The notes below the pieces were generated by a model, which was not told the DNA's origin, searched no databases, and saw only the letters and a program-made list of their open reading frames with translations. Below, one piece after another: positions 8,180-15,261 of a DNA stretch of 34,555 nucleotides (the stretch's first letter is position 1; each line of letters starts with the position of its first letter). The DNA is from Parasulfuritortus sp037439465. GTDB lineage: Bacteria; Pseudomonadota; Gammaproteobacteria; Burkholderiales; Thiobacillaceae. A program made the translations under genes and the position numbers. The stretch spans positions 1 to 34,555 of the forward strand of contig JBBIVX010000024.1 in the NCBI GenBank assembly GCA_037439465.1, read 5' to 3'.

Positions 8180-8518
8180 TTATCCGTCCAGGCGAAAGGC
8201 ATCCTTGAGCCAGGTCAGCGTCTCCCCCTCGATCAGCACGGCATCGAAGCGGCAGGGTGGCAGGCTGGGAAGACCGGCCAGATAGAGCTGGGCGGCATGC
8301 ACCAGGCGTGCCTGTTTGCGGGCGGTAATGCTGGCCGCAGCGCCGCCGAAGTCGGCATTTTTGCGGGCGCGCACCTCGGCGAACACCAGGGTCGCGCCGT
8401 CGCGCAGGATGAGATCGATCTCGCCGCCGCGGCAACGCCAGTTGCGGCTGATGAGCCGCAGTCCCCGCTGCGTCAGGTAGGCGGCCGCCCTGTTCTCGGC
8501 GGCCTGACCGCGCTGCAT
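8180..8518 (-). CDS. yraN: YraN family (UPF0102) endonuclease-fold protein
   Basis: A 112-residue protein of the UPF0102 family, which has a restriction-endonuclease-like fold and no settled function. The diagnostic motif RNWRCRGGEIDLILRDG followed by LVFAEVRARKN is present, with the acidic and polar residues expected of a nuclease-like core (Glu and Asp in GEIDLI, Glu in FAEVR). The ATG at 8518 gives MQRGQAAENRAAAYL, matching the family start; upstream in-frame starts would run into rsmI. It is divergent from rsmI with 52 bp between starts and is probably the first gene of the minus-strand run to 5475 or 3786. In enterobacteria lpoA lies between rsmI and yraN; it is absent here. Confidence 0.92.
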   Translation of the reverse strand: MQRGQAAENRAAAYLTQRGLRLISRNWRCRGGEIDLILRDGATLVFAEVRARKNADFGGAAASITARKQARLVHAAQLYLAGLPSLPPCRFDAVLIEGETLTWLKDAFRLDG

Positions 8519-8570
8519 AGTCTTGCTCTCTTGGTTACACTCCTGTAAACCTAACGCGGTCATCCCCTGC

Positions 8571-9446
8571 ATGCAACCCACGCCCTTCCGCGCCCAAGCG
8601 GGCACCCTGTACCTGGTGGCCACCCCTATCGGCAACCTGCGCGACATCACCTTGCGGGCCCTCGACATACTGCGGACGGTCGATCTCATTGCCGCCGAGG
8701 ATACGCGGGTGACGTCCGGCCTGCTCGCGGCCTACGGCATTGCCGGCAGGCTGTTTTCCTATCGCGAGCACAACGAGCAGGCCTCCGCGGCCGCCTTGCT
8801 GGAACGGCTGCGTGCCGGCCAGAGCGTGGCCCTGGTGACTGATGCTGGCACCCCCGGTATCTCCGACCCCGGCGCTGTGGTGGTGCGCGCGGCCCGCGCC
8901 GCCGGCCTCGCCGTCGTGCCCCTGCCTGGTCCCAGTGCCGTTGTCGCGGCCTTGTCGGTGGCAGGGCTGGTGGAGGGGCACTGGCACTTTTTCGGTTTCT
9001 TGCCGCACAAGGCGGGCGAGCGGCGGTGTGAACTGGAAAGGCTCAAGGCGCAGCCATTTCCGCTGGTGTTCTACGAGTCGCCGCACCGGCTGCTGGAAAG
9101 CGTGGCTGACATGGCGACGGTGCTCGGCGGTGAGCGCCCGCTTTTCGTGGCGCGTGAGCTGACCAAGCGCTTCGAAACCTTGCATGGCTGCACCTTGGGT
9201 GAGGCGTTGGCCTGGTTCGAAGCCGACGACAACCGCCGCCGCGGCGAGTTCGTGCTGGTGGTCGGGGGCCAGACGACGGCCACCGACACCGACTGGCAGG
9301 AAGCCGGCCGGGTGCTGGCCATCCTGCTTGAGGCGCTGCCCGCCAGCCTGGCGGCGCGACTGGCCGCACGCATCACCGGCGCCAGGAAAAATGCGTTGTA
9401 TGATCTTGCGCTGAAGAGCCATGACAAAGCGACGCGTGACGTGTGA
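8571..9446 (+). CDS. rsmI: 16S rRNA (cytidine1402-2'-O)-methyltransferase
   Basis: SAM-dependent tetrapyrrole-methylase-fold enzyme that 2'-O-methylates C1402 in the decoding centre of 16S rRNA. The 291-residue product has the family start GTLYLVATPIGNLRDITLRA, then IAAEDTRVTSGLL, VTDAGTPGISDPG and the LPGPSAVVAALSVAG block, so it is a complete RsmI. An in-frame TTG at 8523 is rejected because homology begins after the ATG at 8571. The stop overlaps the start of pyrC by 4 bases (GTGA), indicating coupling. It is divergent from yraN, as in many proteobacteria. Confidence 0.96.
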   Translation: MQPTPFRAQAGTLYLVATPIGNLRDITLRALDILRTVDLIAAEDTRVTSGLLAAYGIAGRLFSYREHNEQASAAALLERLRAGQSVALVTDAGTPGISDPGAVVVRAARAAGLAVVPLPGPSAVVAALSVAGLVEGHWHFFGFLPHKAGERRCELERLKAQPFPLVFYESPHRLLESVADMATVLGGERPLFVARELTKRFETLHGCTLGEALAWFEADDNRRRGEFVLVVGGQTTATDTDWQEAGRVLAILLEALPASLAARLAARITGARKNALYDLALKSHDKATRDV

Positions 9447-10477
9447 CGAATCAACTGACCCTTACCCGACCGGACGACTGGCATCTGCATCTGCGTGACG
9501 GCGCGGCACTGGCCGCGGTGCTACCTGACACCGTACGCCGTTTCGCCCGCGCCATCGTCATGCCCAACCTGAAGCCGCCAGTACGCACGGTGGCCGAGGC
9601 AGCCGCCTACCGCGACCGCATTCTCGCGGCACGGCCGCAAGGGCAAGGCTTCGAGCCGTTGATGACCCTGTATCTGACTGACCACACGGCTGCCGCCGAG
9701 ATTGTTCGGGCCAGGGCGAGCGGCTTCGTCCATGCCGCGAAGTATTACCCGGCCGGGGCTACCACCCACTCGGACCTGGGCGTGACGGCGATCGAGAAGG
9801 CCTATCCCGCCATCGAGGCGATGGCGGCAAGCGGTTTGCCGTTGCTGGTGCATGGCGAGGCGACCGATCCAGAGGTCGATGTCTTCGACCGCGAGGCGGT
9901 GTTCATCGACCGGGTGCTGGTACCGCTATTGGGCCGTTTCCCTAAACTGAAGCTGGTGCTGGAGCACGTCACCACCCGGCAGGGCATCGACTTCGTCCGC
10001 TCGGCCGGAGCGAACGTCGCCGCCACCCTCACCGCGCACCATCTGCTTTACAACCGCAACGCCATGTTCAAGGGTGGCATCCGGCCGCACCATTACTGTC
10101 TGCCGGTGCTCAAGCGCGAGCATCACCGCCGGGCGTTGGTCGAGGCCGCCACCTCGGGCAACCCCCGGTTCTTCCTCGGCACCGACAGCGCGCCCCATGC
10201 CCGGTCGGCCAAGGAATGCGGCAGCGGCTGTGCCGGCATCTACACCGCCCACGCTGGCCTCGAACTGTATGCCGAGGCCTTCGCCGCCGCCGGGGCGCTC
10301 GACCGGCTGGAAGGCTTCGCCAGTTTTTTCGGGGCGGATTTCTATGGTCTGCCGCGTAACGCGGAGCGCATCACACTGGTGCAGAACGCCTGGCCGGTGC
10401 CGGCCAGCCTGCCATATGGCGACGGCGAGCTGGTGCCCTTGCGGGCGGGCGAAACCGTGGCCTGGACACTGAGGTAA
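9443..10477 (+). CDS. pyrC: dihydroorotase (type II)
   Basis: Zinc amidohydrolase that interconverts N-carbamoyl-aspartate and dihydroorotate in pyrimidine synthesis. The 344-residue product is the PyrC type. Metal-binding DDWHLHLRDG is at the N-terminus, the lysine that should be carbamylated is in HAAKYYPAGATTHSD, a metal histidine follows in LVHGEATD, and the catalytic aspartate is in FLGTDSAPHA. Translation starts at a GTG that overlaps the rsmI stop codon, and pilU begins 4 bp after the pyrC stop, so the three genes form a tight operon of unrelated functions. Confidence 0.96.
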   Translation: MTNQLTLTRPDDWHLHLRDGAALAAVLPDTVRRFARAIVMPNLKPPVRTVAEAAAYRDRILAARPQGQGFEPLMTLYLTDHTAAAEIVRARASGFVHAAKYYPAGATTHSDLGVTAIEKAYPAIEAMAASGLPLLVHGEATDPEVDVFDREAVFIDRVLVPLLGRFPKLKLVLEHVTTRQGIDFVRSAGANVAATLTAHHLLYNRNAMFKGGIRPHHYCLPVLKREHHRRALVEAATSGNPRFFLGTDSAPHARSAKECGSGCAGIYTAHAGLELYAEAFAAAGALDRLEGFASFFGADFYGLPRNAERITLVQNAWPVPASLPYGDGELVPLRAGETVAWTLR

Positions 10478-10481
10478 ACCC

Positions 10482-11618
10482 ATGGCCCAGCAAAACGACA
10501 ATCCCTATTTTAAGTACGTCGTCGATCTACTGAAGCGGCTCCTCGAAAAAGAGGGCTCCGACCTTTTCATCACCGTCGGAGCGCCACCGGCCTTCAAGAT
10601 CCATGGCGAGATGACGCCGGTGGGCAGCAAACCGATCACCCGCGAGCAGGCGGAGGAGATCGTCGCCGCGGTGATGAACGAAAAGCAGCAGGCAGAGTTT
10701 CGCGAGACCAAGGAATGCAACTTTGCCTTGAGCCTGGGCGGCATCGGCCGCTTCCGCATGAATGCCTACGTCCAGCGTGGTTCGGTGGGATTGGTGGCGC
10801 GCGTCATCAACATGGAGATACCCACTCTGGAGTCCCTCGGCCTGCCCGCCACGCTCAACCGTATCGTCATGGAAAAACGCGGCCTGGTGCTCATGGTCGG
10901 TGCCACCGGCTCGGGCAAATCGACCAGCCTGGCGGCTATGATCGGCTTCCGCAACCACCACTCGCGCGGCCACATCATCACCATCGAGGACCCGATCGAG
11001 TATGTTCACCCGCACGACCAGTGCCTCATCATGCAGCGCGAGGTGGGGGTGGACACCGACAACTGGTTCGCCGCGCTCAAGAATACCCTGCGCCAGGCCC
11101 CCGACGTCATCCTCATAGGCGAGATCCGTGACCGCGACACCATGGACTATGGCATCGCCTTCGCCGAGACCGGCCACCTCTGCCTTGCCACCTTGCACGC
11201 CAACAATGCCAACCAGGCGCTCGACCGTATCATCAACTTCTTTCCCATGGACCGTCGCAGCCAGTTGCTGATGGACCTGTCGCTCAACCTCAAGGCCATC
11301 ATCTCGCAGCGGCTGATTCCCAAGGTGGGCGGTGGCCGGGTGCCGGCGGTGGAGGTGATGATCGTCACGCCGCTGATTTCCGATCTCATCCTCAAAGGCG
11401 AGGTGCACGAGATCAAGGCCATCATGGCGAAGTCCCGTGACCTGGGAATGCAGACTTTCGACCAATCCTTGTTCGACCTCTGCGTCTCGGGTCAGATCGA
11501 GCAGGACATGGCCCTGCGCTATGCCGACTCGGCCAACGACCTGCGCCTCATGCTCAAGCTCAAGGGTGGCGAGGCCTTCAAGGAACCAGGCGGCGGCGCC
11601 GGGCTGACTATCGTCTAG
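10482..11618 (+). CDS. pilU: type IV pilus retraction ATPase PilU
   Basis: Hexameric PilT-family ATPase that assists PilT in retracting type IV pili at the inner-membrane base of the machine. The 378-residue product has Walker A GATGSGKST, an acidic box ITIEDPIEYVH, Walker B DVILIGEIRD and the histidine box GHLCLATLHANN. The N-terminus (NPYFKYVVDLLKRLLEKEG) and the long C-terminal tail favour PilU over PilT, and no pilT is next to it. GAGG lies 7 nt before the ATG. The stop is 2 bp before the rnpB -10 box, so the rnpB promoter overlaps the 3' end of pilU. Confidence 0.93.
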   Translation: MAQQNDNPYFKYVVDLLKRLLEKEGSDLFITVGAPPAFKIHGEMTPVGSKPITREQAEEIVAAVMNEKQQAEFRETKECNFALSLGGIGRFRMNAYVQRGSVGLVARVINMEIPTLESLGLPATLNRIVMEKRGLVLMVGATGSGKSTSLAAMIGFRNHHSRGHIITIEDPIEYVHPHDQCLIMQREVGVDTDNWFAALKNTLRQAPDVILIGEIRDRDTMDYGIAFAETGHLCLATLHANNANQALDRIINFFPMDRRSQLLMDLSLNLKAIISQRLIPKVGGGRVPAVEVMIVTPLISDLILKGEVHEIKAIMAKSRDLGMQTFDQSLFDLCVSGQIEQDMALRYADSANDLRLMLKLKGGEAFKEPGGGAGLTIV

Positions 11619-11620
11619 CG

Positions 11621-11626
11621 TATACT
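11621..11626 (+). promoter_or_regulatory. -10 box of rnpB (TATACT)
   Basis: TATACT ends 7 nt before the inferred 5' end of the RNase P RNA at 11634, the spacing expected for a sigma-70 promoter. The region of a -35 element lies inside pilU and shows no strong match. Confidence 0.6.
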
Positions 11627-11633
11627 GCGCCCG

Positions 11634-12058
11634 GGAGTTGGCCAGACAGCCGCCCGTCTCCTGCTTCGAGACGGGAGGAAAGTCCGGGCTCCATAGGGCA
11701 GGGTGCCAGGTAACGCCTGGGCGCCGCGAGGCGACGGAAAGTGGAACAGAAAGTACACCGCCGATGGCCCGGGACTTGTCGTCGCAAGACGGCAAAGCCC
11801 ATCCCGTAGGGGGTGACCCCGACGGGGGCGTCCTCTTCGGGGGGCGGGGATCAGGTAAGGATGAAATGGCGAGGTAAGAGCTCACCGCGTTCCTGGCAAC
11901 AGGGGCGGCACGCCAAACCCCACCCGGAGCAAGGCCAAATAGGCAGGCGTTGACGCGGCCCGCCGAGCCTGCGGGTAGGCTGCATGAGGCGACGGGCGAC
12001 CGTCGTTCCAGATGAATGGCTGTCCACGACAGAACCCGGCTTACCGGCCGACTCCCAC
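11634..12058 (+). ncRNA. rnpB: RNase P RNA, class A
   Basis: Catalytic RNA that removes the 5' leader of pre-tRNA. Universal elements are present nearly verbatim: GAGGAAAGTCCGGGCTCC, ATAGGGCAGGGTGCCAGGTA, ACCGCCGATGGCC, GAGCAAGGCCAAATAGG, and near the 3' end GATGAATGGCTGTCC followed by ACGACAGAACCCGGCTTA. P1 pairs GGAGTTGGCC at the 5' end with GGCCGACTCC ending at 12055. The length of about 425 nt exceeds the 377 nt of E. coli. The excess is mostly between 11771 and 11843, in P12, which can fold into three hairpins (11771-11800 capped by GCAA, 11803-11826, and 11832-11843 capped by TTCG). The exact 3' end is uncertain by a few bases. Confidence 0.97.
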
Positions 12059-12114
12059 TCCATTGCATACACAGGATCAATGGCCCATGGCCTGCTCACA
12101 ATCAACTTGTGGCC

Positions 12115-13182
12115 GTGTCGAAAACCCTGGCGGAGGCCGCTGGCGTGGCAGGTGACACGGCCCTTCGCTCCATCGGCCAGATACACCAGTGCCTCACTGC
12201 GCTGGGCGCCAAACACGGCCACAGGCAGCGCGTGTTGCGTGCCTGGTTACGGGCGCTCCCCCTGGACGCCGGCCGCGGCCGGGCCGAGGATGTGCTGCCT
12301 CTCGGCCTGCGGCGCGGCTTGTCCAACCTGGGGGCGAAACTCGAGGCGTTGGCCACGGTGTGTTCCGCGCACCCCGGCGAGGACGGGTCGGCGCGTCTGC
12401 TGGTGAAATTGGCCGACGGCCAGACGGTGGAGAGCGTGTTGCTGCCGCGCGGCGGCCTGTGCGTCTCCACCCAGGCCGGTTGCGCCGTGGGCTGTGTCTT
12501 TTGCATGACCGGCCAGGGTGGCCTCATCCGTCAGCTTGGGGCGGCCGAGATCGTCGCCCAGGTGGTGCTGGCACGGCGGCGGCGGGAGGTGAAGAAGGTG
12601 GTGTTCATGGGCATGGGCGAGCCGGCGCACAACCTCGACAACGTGCTGGCGGCCATCGAATTACTGGGCACGGCCGGTGGCATCGGGCACAAGAATCTGG
12701 TCTTCTCCAGCGTTGGCGACCGTCGCGTGTTCGAACGCTTGCCGCGCGGCCACGTGAAGCCGGCGCTGGCGCTGTCGCTGCACACGACGCGGGCGCAACT
12801 GCGCCAGCAACTGCTGCCCAGGGCGCCGCGCCTAGACCCGGCCGAACTCACGGAACTGGGAGAGCGGTACGCCCGCGCCAGCGGTTATCCGATACAGTAC
12901 CAGTGGACACTGATCGAAGGCGTCAACGACAGTGAGGAAGAACTGGATGGCATCATCCGTTTGCTGGCCGGGAAATACGCGGTCATGAACTTCATCCCCT
13001 ACAACACGGTCAGCGGCCTGGATTTCCGGCGTCCATCCTGGGAGCGGGCGGCGGCGCTGGCGCGCGCCCTGAACCGGCAGGGCATCCTCACCAAGCTGCG
13101 TCATTCCGCCGGCCAGGACGTCGATGGCGGCTGTGGTCAGTTAAGAGCGCGGGCGCTGGCGGCGGCCGGCACGCACGCGTGA
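12115..13182 (+). CDS. RlmN/Cfr-family radical SAM RNA methyltransferase
   Basis: Radical SAM enzyme related to RlmN, which makes 2-methyladenosine at A2503 of 23S rRNA and at A37 of some tRNAs. From the GTG at 12115 it is 355 residues. The cluster motif is CAVGCVFC (Cys123, 127, 130), the RlmN-type cysteine seven residues before the first ligand is present (LCVSTQAGC), GMGEPAHN is the SAM motif, and the second catalytic cysteine is in DGGCGQL near the C-terminus. The start is uncertain: the frame is open back to 12016, inside rnpB, and no ribosome binding site is visible; GTG at 12109 or 12115 is the first choice after the RNA ends. Several segments (VFSSVGDRRVFERL, LSLHTTRAQLRQQL) depart from classical RlmN, so it may be a paralogue with another site. 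Confidence 0.88.
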   Translation: MSKTLAEAAGVAGDTALRSIGQIHQCLTALGAKHGHRQRVLRAWLRALPLDAGRGRAEDVLPLGLRRGLSNLGAKLEALATVCSAHPGEDGSARLLVKLADGQTVESVLLPRGGLCVSTQAGCAVGCVFCMTGQGGLIRQLGAAEIVAQVVLARRRREVKKVVFMGMGEPAHNLDNVLAAIELLGTAGGIGHKNLVFSSVGDRRVFERLPRGHVKPALALSLHTTRAQLRQQLLPRAPRLDPAELTELGERYARASGYPIQYQWTLIEGVNDSEEELDGIIRLLAGKYAVMNFIPYNTVSGLDFRRPSWERAAALARALNRQGILTKLRHSAGQDVDGGCGQLRARALAAAGTHA

Positions 13183-13186
13183 CCGG

Positions 13187-14701
13187 CTATTTCCGCAGGA
13201 TGCGGCCGTCCACCCTGGCGGCGATGGGCGCGCCGGCGCGAAAGGCCTCGATCACGATGTCGGAAATGAGGCGGCCGCTCATTACCTTCTGCTCCATTTC
13301 CTTGAGCATGGTGTAGCCATCGCCGCCTGCCGCCAGGAAATCCGGCAATACCACCTTGTAGCGCTCGGCCGGGTTGATCGGCCGGGCGGTCAGGCTGGCC
13401 GACTCCAGTTCGCCGCCGGCAATGACATAACGCAGGCCGGAAACCTGCAGGAAACCGCCAGGGTTGTCGGCGGGATCGAGGCTGGCGCTGCGCTTCAGGG
13501 CCTCGACGATCTGGGCGCCGGTGAGCGTACCCAGCACCAGTTCGTTGCGGAAGGGAAAGGCCTGGTAGACGTGTTTGAGGGTGACCGTGCCGGCGGGAAT
13601 GCTGGCGCGGAAGCCGCCGCCGTTGAACAGGGCGATGTCGGCGCCGGTCACTTCCCGCGCCAGGTCGGCCAGAAAATTGCCGAACGCCCCCTCGCCGCGG
13701 CGCAGCACTTCGCGGCGGGCATCCAGTTCCACACTCGACTCGCCGACCTTTTGCGTCAGTTCGCGCTCCGCCTCGGCGGCGATGCGTTTCACCTCGGCAG
13801 CCATTTCCGGCTGTTCCGCCACGCTCCCGTCGACGGCGAGCAGGCGGTATCCGCTGCGCCGCATGCGGCCATCCTTGCAGGCAAGGTCCAGACGTCCCAG
13901 CCAGCGGCCGCGCTCGCCGGCCTGGAGGATGGCGGTTTCGCCTTCCTTTACCGGCTCGGCGTAGACATGGTGGTTGTGGCCGCCGACGATAACCTCGATC
14001 TCCGGTAACTCGCGCGCCAGCCGCCTATCGTCGGCGACACCCAGGTGTGAAAGCGCCACCACCATATCGGCCTCGTTGCGCAGGGTGGGCAAGAGGCGGC
14101 GGGCAGCGGAGACCGGCTCCTCGACGCTGACGCCATAGATGTTTTTCGGGTGGGTGGCCGTGGTCAACTCCGGCGTGGTCAGGCCCAGCACCGCCACCCT
14201 GGGGCCGCCCGGTTTGGCGATGAACACGTGCGTGCGCACCGGCAGGGGCTCTGGCCGGGTTTCCACATTGGCGCTGAGGAAGGGAAAGCGGGCGCGAAGA
14301 CCGAGGCGGCGAAAGACGTCCTGACCATAGTCGAATTCATGGTTGCCGAGCGCTGCGGCATCAACGCCCAGCCTTTCGAACAGCGCCACGTCGGGGATGC
14401 CCAGGAACAGGCTGGAGGTGACGGTGCCCTGCAACAGGTCGCCGGCGAACAGCAGCAGCACCGGCCGCGCCGGGTCCTCGTGGCGCACGGCATCGATGAC
14501 GGTCACCAGGCGCGCGATGCCGCCGACATCGTTGTTGTTCTCAGGGTCCGCATAAGATTCCAACTGGCCATGGAAGTCGTTGAAATGCAGCAAGGTCAGC
14601 CGGTCGCCCTCCTTGCAGGCCGCCTCGGCCAGCAATGGCAGCAGCAGCAAGCTCAGCGCCAAGGCGGCGAGCGAGGTGGATAGACGTGAGTTGAGCTTCA
14701 T
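13187..14701 (-). CDS. periplasmic 5'-nucleotidase / metallophosphatase (UshA family)
   Basis: A 504-residue exported protein that probably hydrolyses nucleotides or related phosphoesters in the periplasm. The start MKLNSRLSTSLAALALSL opens a Sec signal peptide ending near AEA-ACKEG; AAGGGG sits 8 nt upstream of the ATG. The N-terminal metallophosphatase domain has HFNDFHGQ, FAGDLLQG, GNHEFDYG and VGGHNHH, the dinuclear metal site. The C-terminal 5'-nucleotidase domain has the NGGGFRASIPAG substrate loop. It differs from E. coli UshA in detail, so substrate preference is unknown. It converges with the RlmN-like gene with 4 bp between stops. Confidence 0.92.
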   Translation of the reverse strand: MKLNSRLSTSLAALALSLLLLPLLAEAACKEGDRLTLLHFNDFHGQLESYADPENNNDVGGIARLVTVIDAVRHEDPARPVLLLFAGDLLQGTVTSSLFLGIPDVALFERLGVDAAALGNHEFDYGQDVFRRLGLRARFPFLSANVETRPEPLPVRTHVFIAKPGGPRVAVLGLTTPELTTATHPKNIYGVSVEEPVSAARRLLPTLRNEADMVVALSHLGVADDRRLARELPEIEVIVGGHNHHVYAEPVKEGETAILQAGERGRWLGRLDLACKDGRMRRSGYRLLAVDGSVAEQPEMAAEVKRIAAEAERELTQKVGESSVELDARREVLRRGEGAFGNFLADLAREVTGADIALFNGGGFRASIPAGTVTLKHVYQAFPFRNELVLGTLTGAQIVEALKRSASLDPADNPGGFLQVSGLRYVIAGGELESASLTARPINPAERYKVVLPDFLAAGGDGYTMLKEMEQKVMSGRLISDIVIEAFRAGAPIAARVDGRILRK

Positions 14702-15211
14702 GCGTGTCCCCTTTTTTTCGCTAGGATATACCGGCGGAAGCGGCTTGCCATCCCTTGACCGCGCCCCCTCACGGTGTTTCACGCCCCCCGCTTGCGGCAG
14801 AGGGTGAATGAGGAACGGCGATGACAAACAATGCCTGGTGCCAGCGGTTTTGATGGCAGTGGATCGTGGCCAACGGTCTGGCCGAGCTGCGTGGCCTGGG
14901 GTGGTCGCCAGGCTGGGCTTTGTCGCGGCGGCGGGCCTCGGCCTTATCGCCTGGCCCTTGCCGGCCTTCTTTCAGAGGGGGCGTTTACGCCGGTATGCCG
15001 CCCCCAGGGCGGCCCGGTGGTTGCCGGTCAATTGCTCGGGCACAGGATGTCATTAACCGCGGGCGGCGGATACAGGACGCCGATGCTACTCTTGTTTATA
15101 TCCTGGAAGATACTGACGGCTACGTGATGGCGGTGAAAGCGACGGCCAGCGGCGATGCCGTGTTCATGACTAGCTTCCGACATTTGTCGAGCGCTCCATC
15201 AGCCAGGCGCC
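14702..15211. other. 510-bp intergenic region with degenerate repeat and orphan frame
   Basis: No confident gene is seen between the nucleotidase and U32 genes, which are both read leftwards. The left part holds a degenerate CCCTC...GAGGG element (14763-14815); the right part holds a plus-strand frame with protein-like sequence. CCAGGC/GCCTGG (about 15203-15219) forms a small inverted repeat across the stop codon of the U32 gene. Confidence 0.6.
14763..14815. repeat. degenerate CCCTC-type intergenic palindromic element
   Basis: CCCCCTCAC at the left and GAGGGTGAATGAGG at the right enclose a GCTTGCGGC core that can fold back on itself. The layout recalls the abundant intergenic palindromes of GC-rich proteobacteria built on CCCTCACCC and CCGCAAGCGG blocks. 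It is clearly decayed, and whether other copies exist in the genome cannot be seen from here. Confidence 0.4.
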
Positions 15212-15261
15212 TTAGCCTGGGGCGGGCCGCTTCTTGCGCGCGGTCGGCCACGGCAGGGTGA
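14866..15261 (+). other. orphan open frame, possible gene remnant
   Basis: The frame encodes 131 residues. The first 55 or so look like noise; from about residue 58 (DNA about 15040 to 15195) the sequence is protein-like: DVINRGRRIQDADATLVYIL then EDTDGYVMAVKATASGDAVF and MTSFRHL, alternating strands in a pattern seen in small nuclease or toxin-like C-terminal domains. Codons there are less GC-rich at third positions than the neighbours, which suggests foreign origin. There is no ribosome binding site, and the end overlaps the 3' end of the U32 gene. It may be the decayed tail of a larger gene. No family is asserted. Confidence 0.25.

Noticed and set aside
10527..12080. Minus-strand open frame of 517 codons
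   Set aside because: It runs antisense through pilU and rnpB, both certain, and encodes low-complexity, unfamiliar sequence.
14808..15056. Plus-strand 82-codon frame with a hydrophobic stretch in the nucleotidase/U32 gap
   Set aside because: It starts inside the palindromic repeat, has no ribosome binding site, and its hydrophobicity is what GC-rich random frames give.
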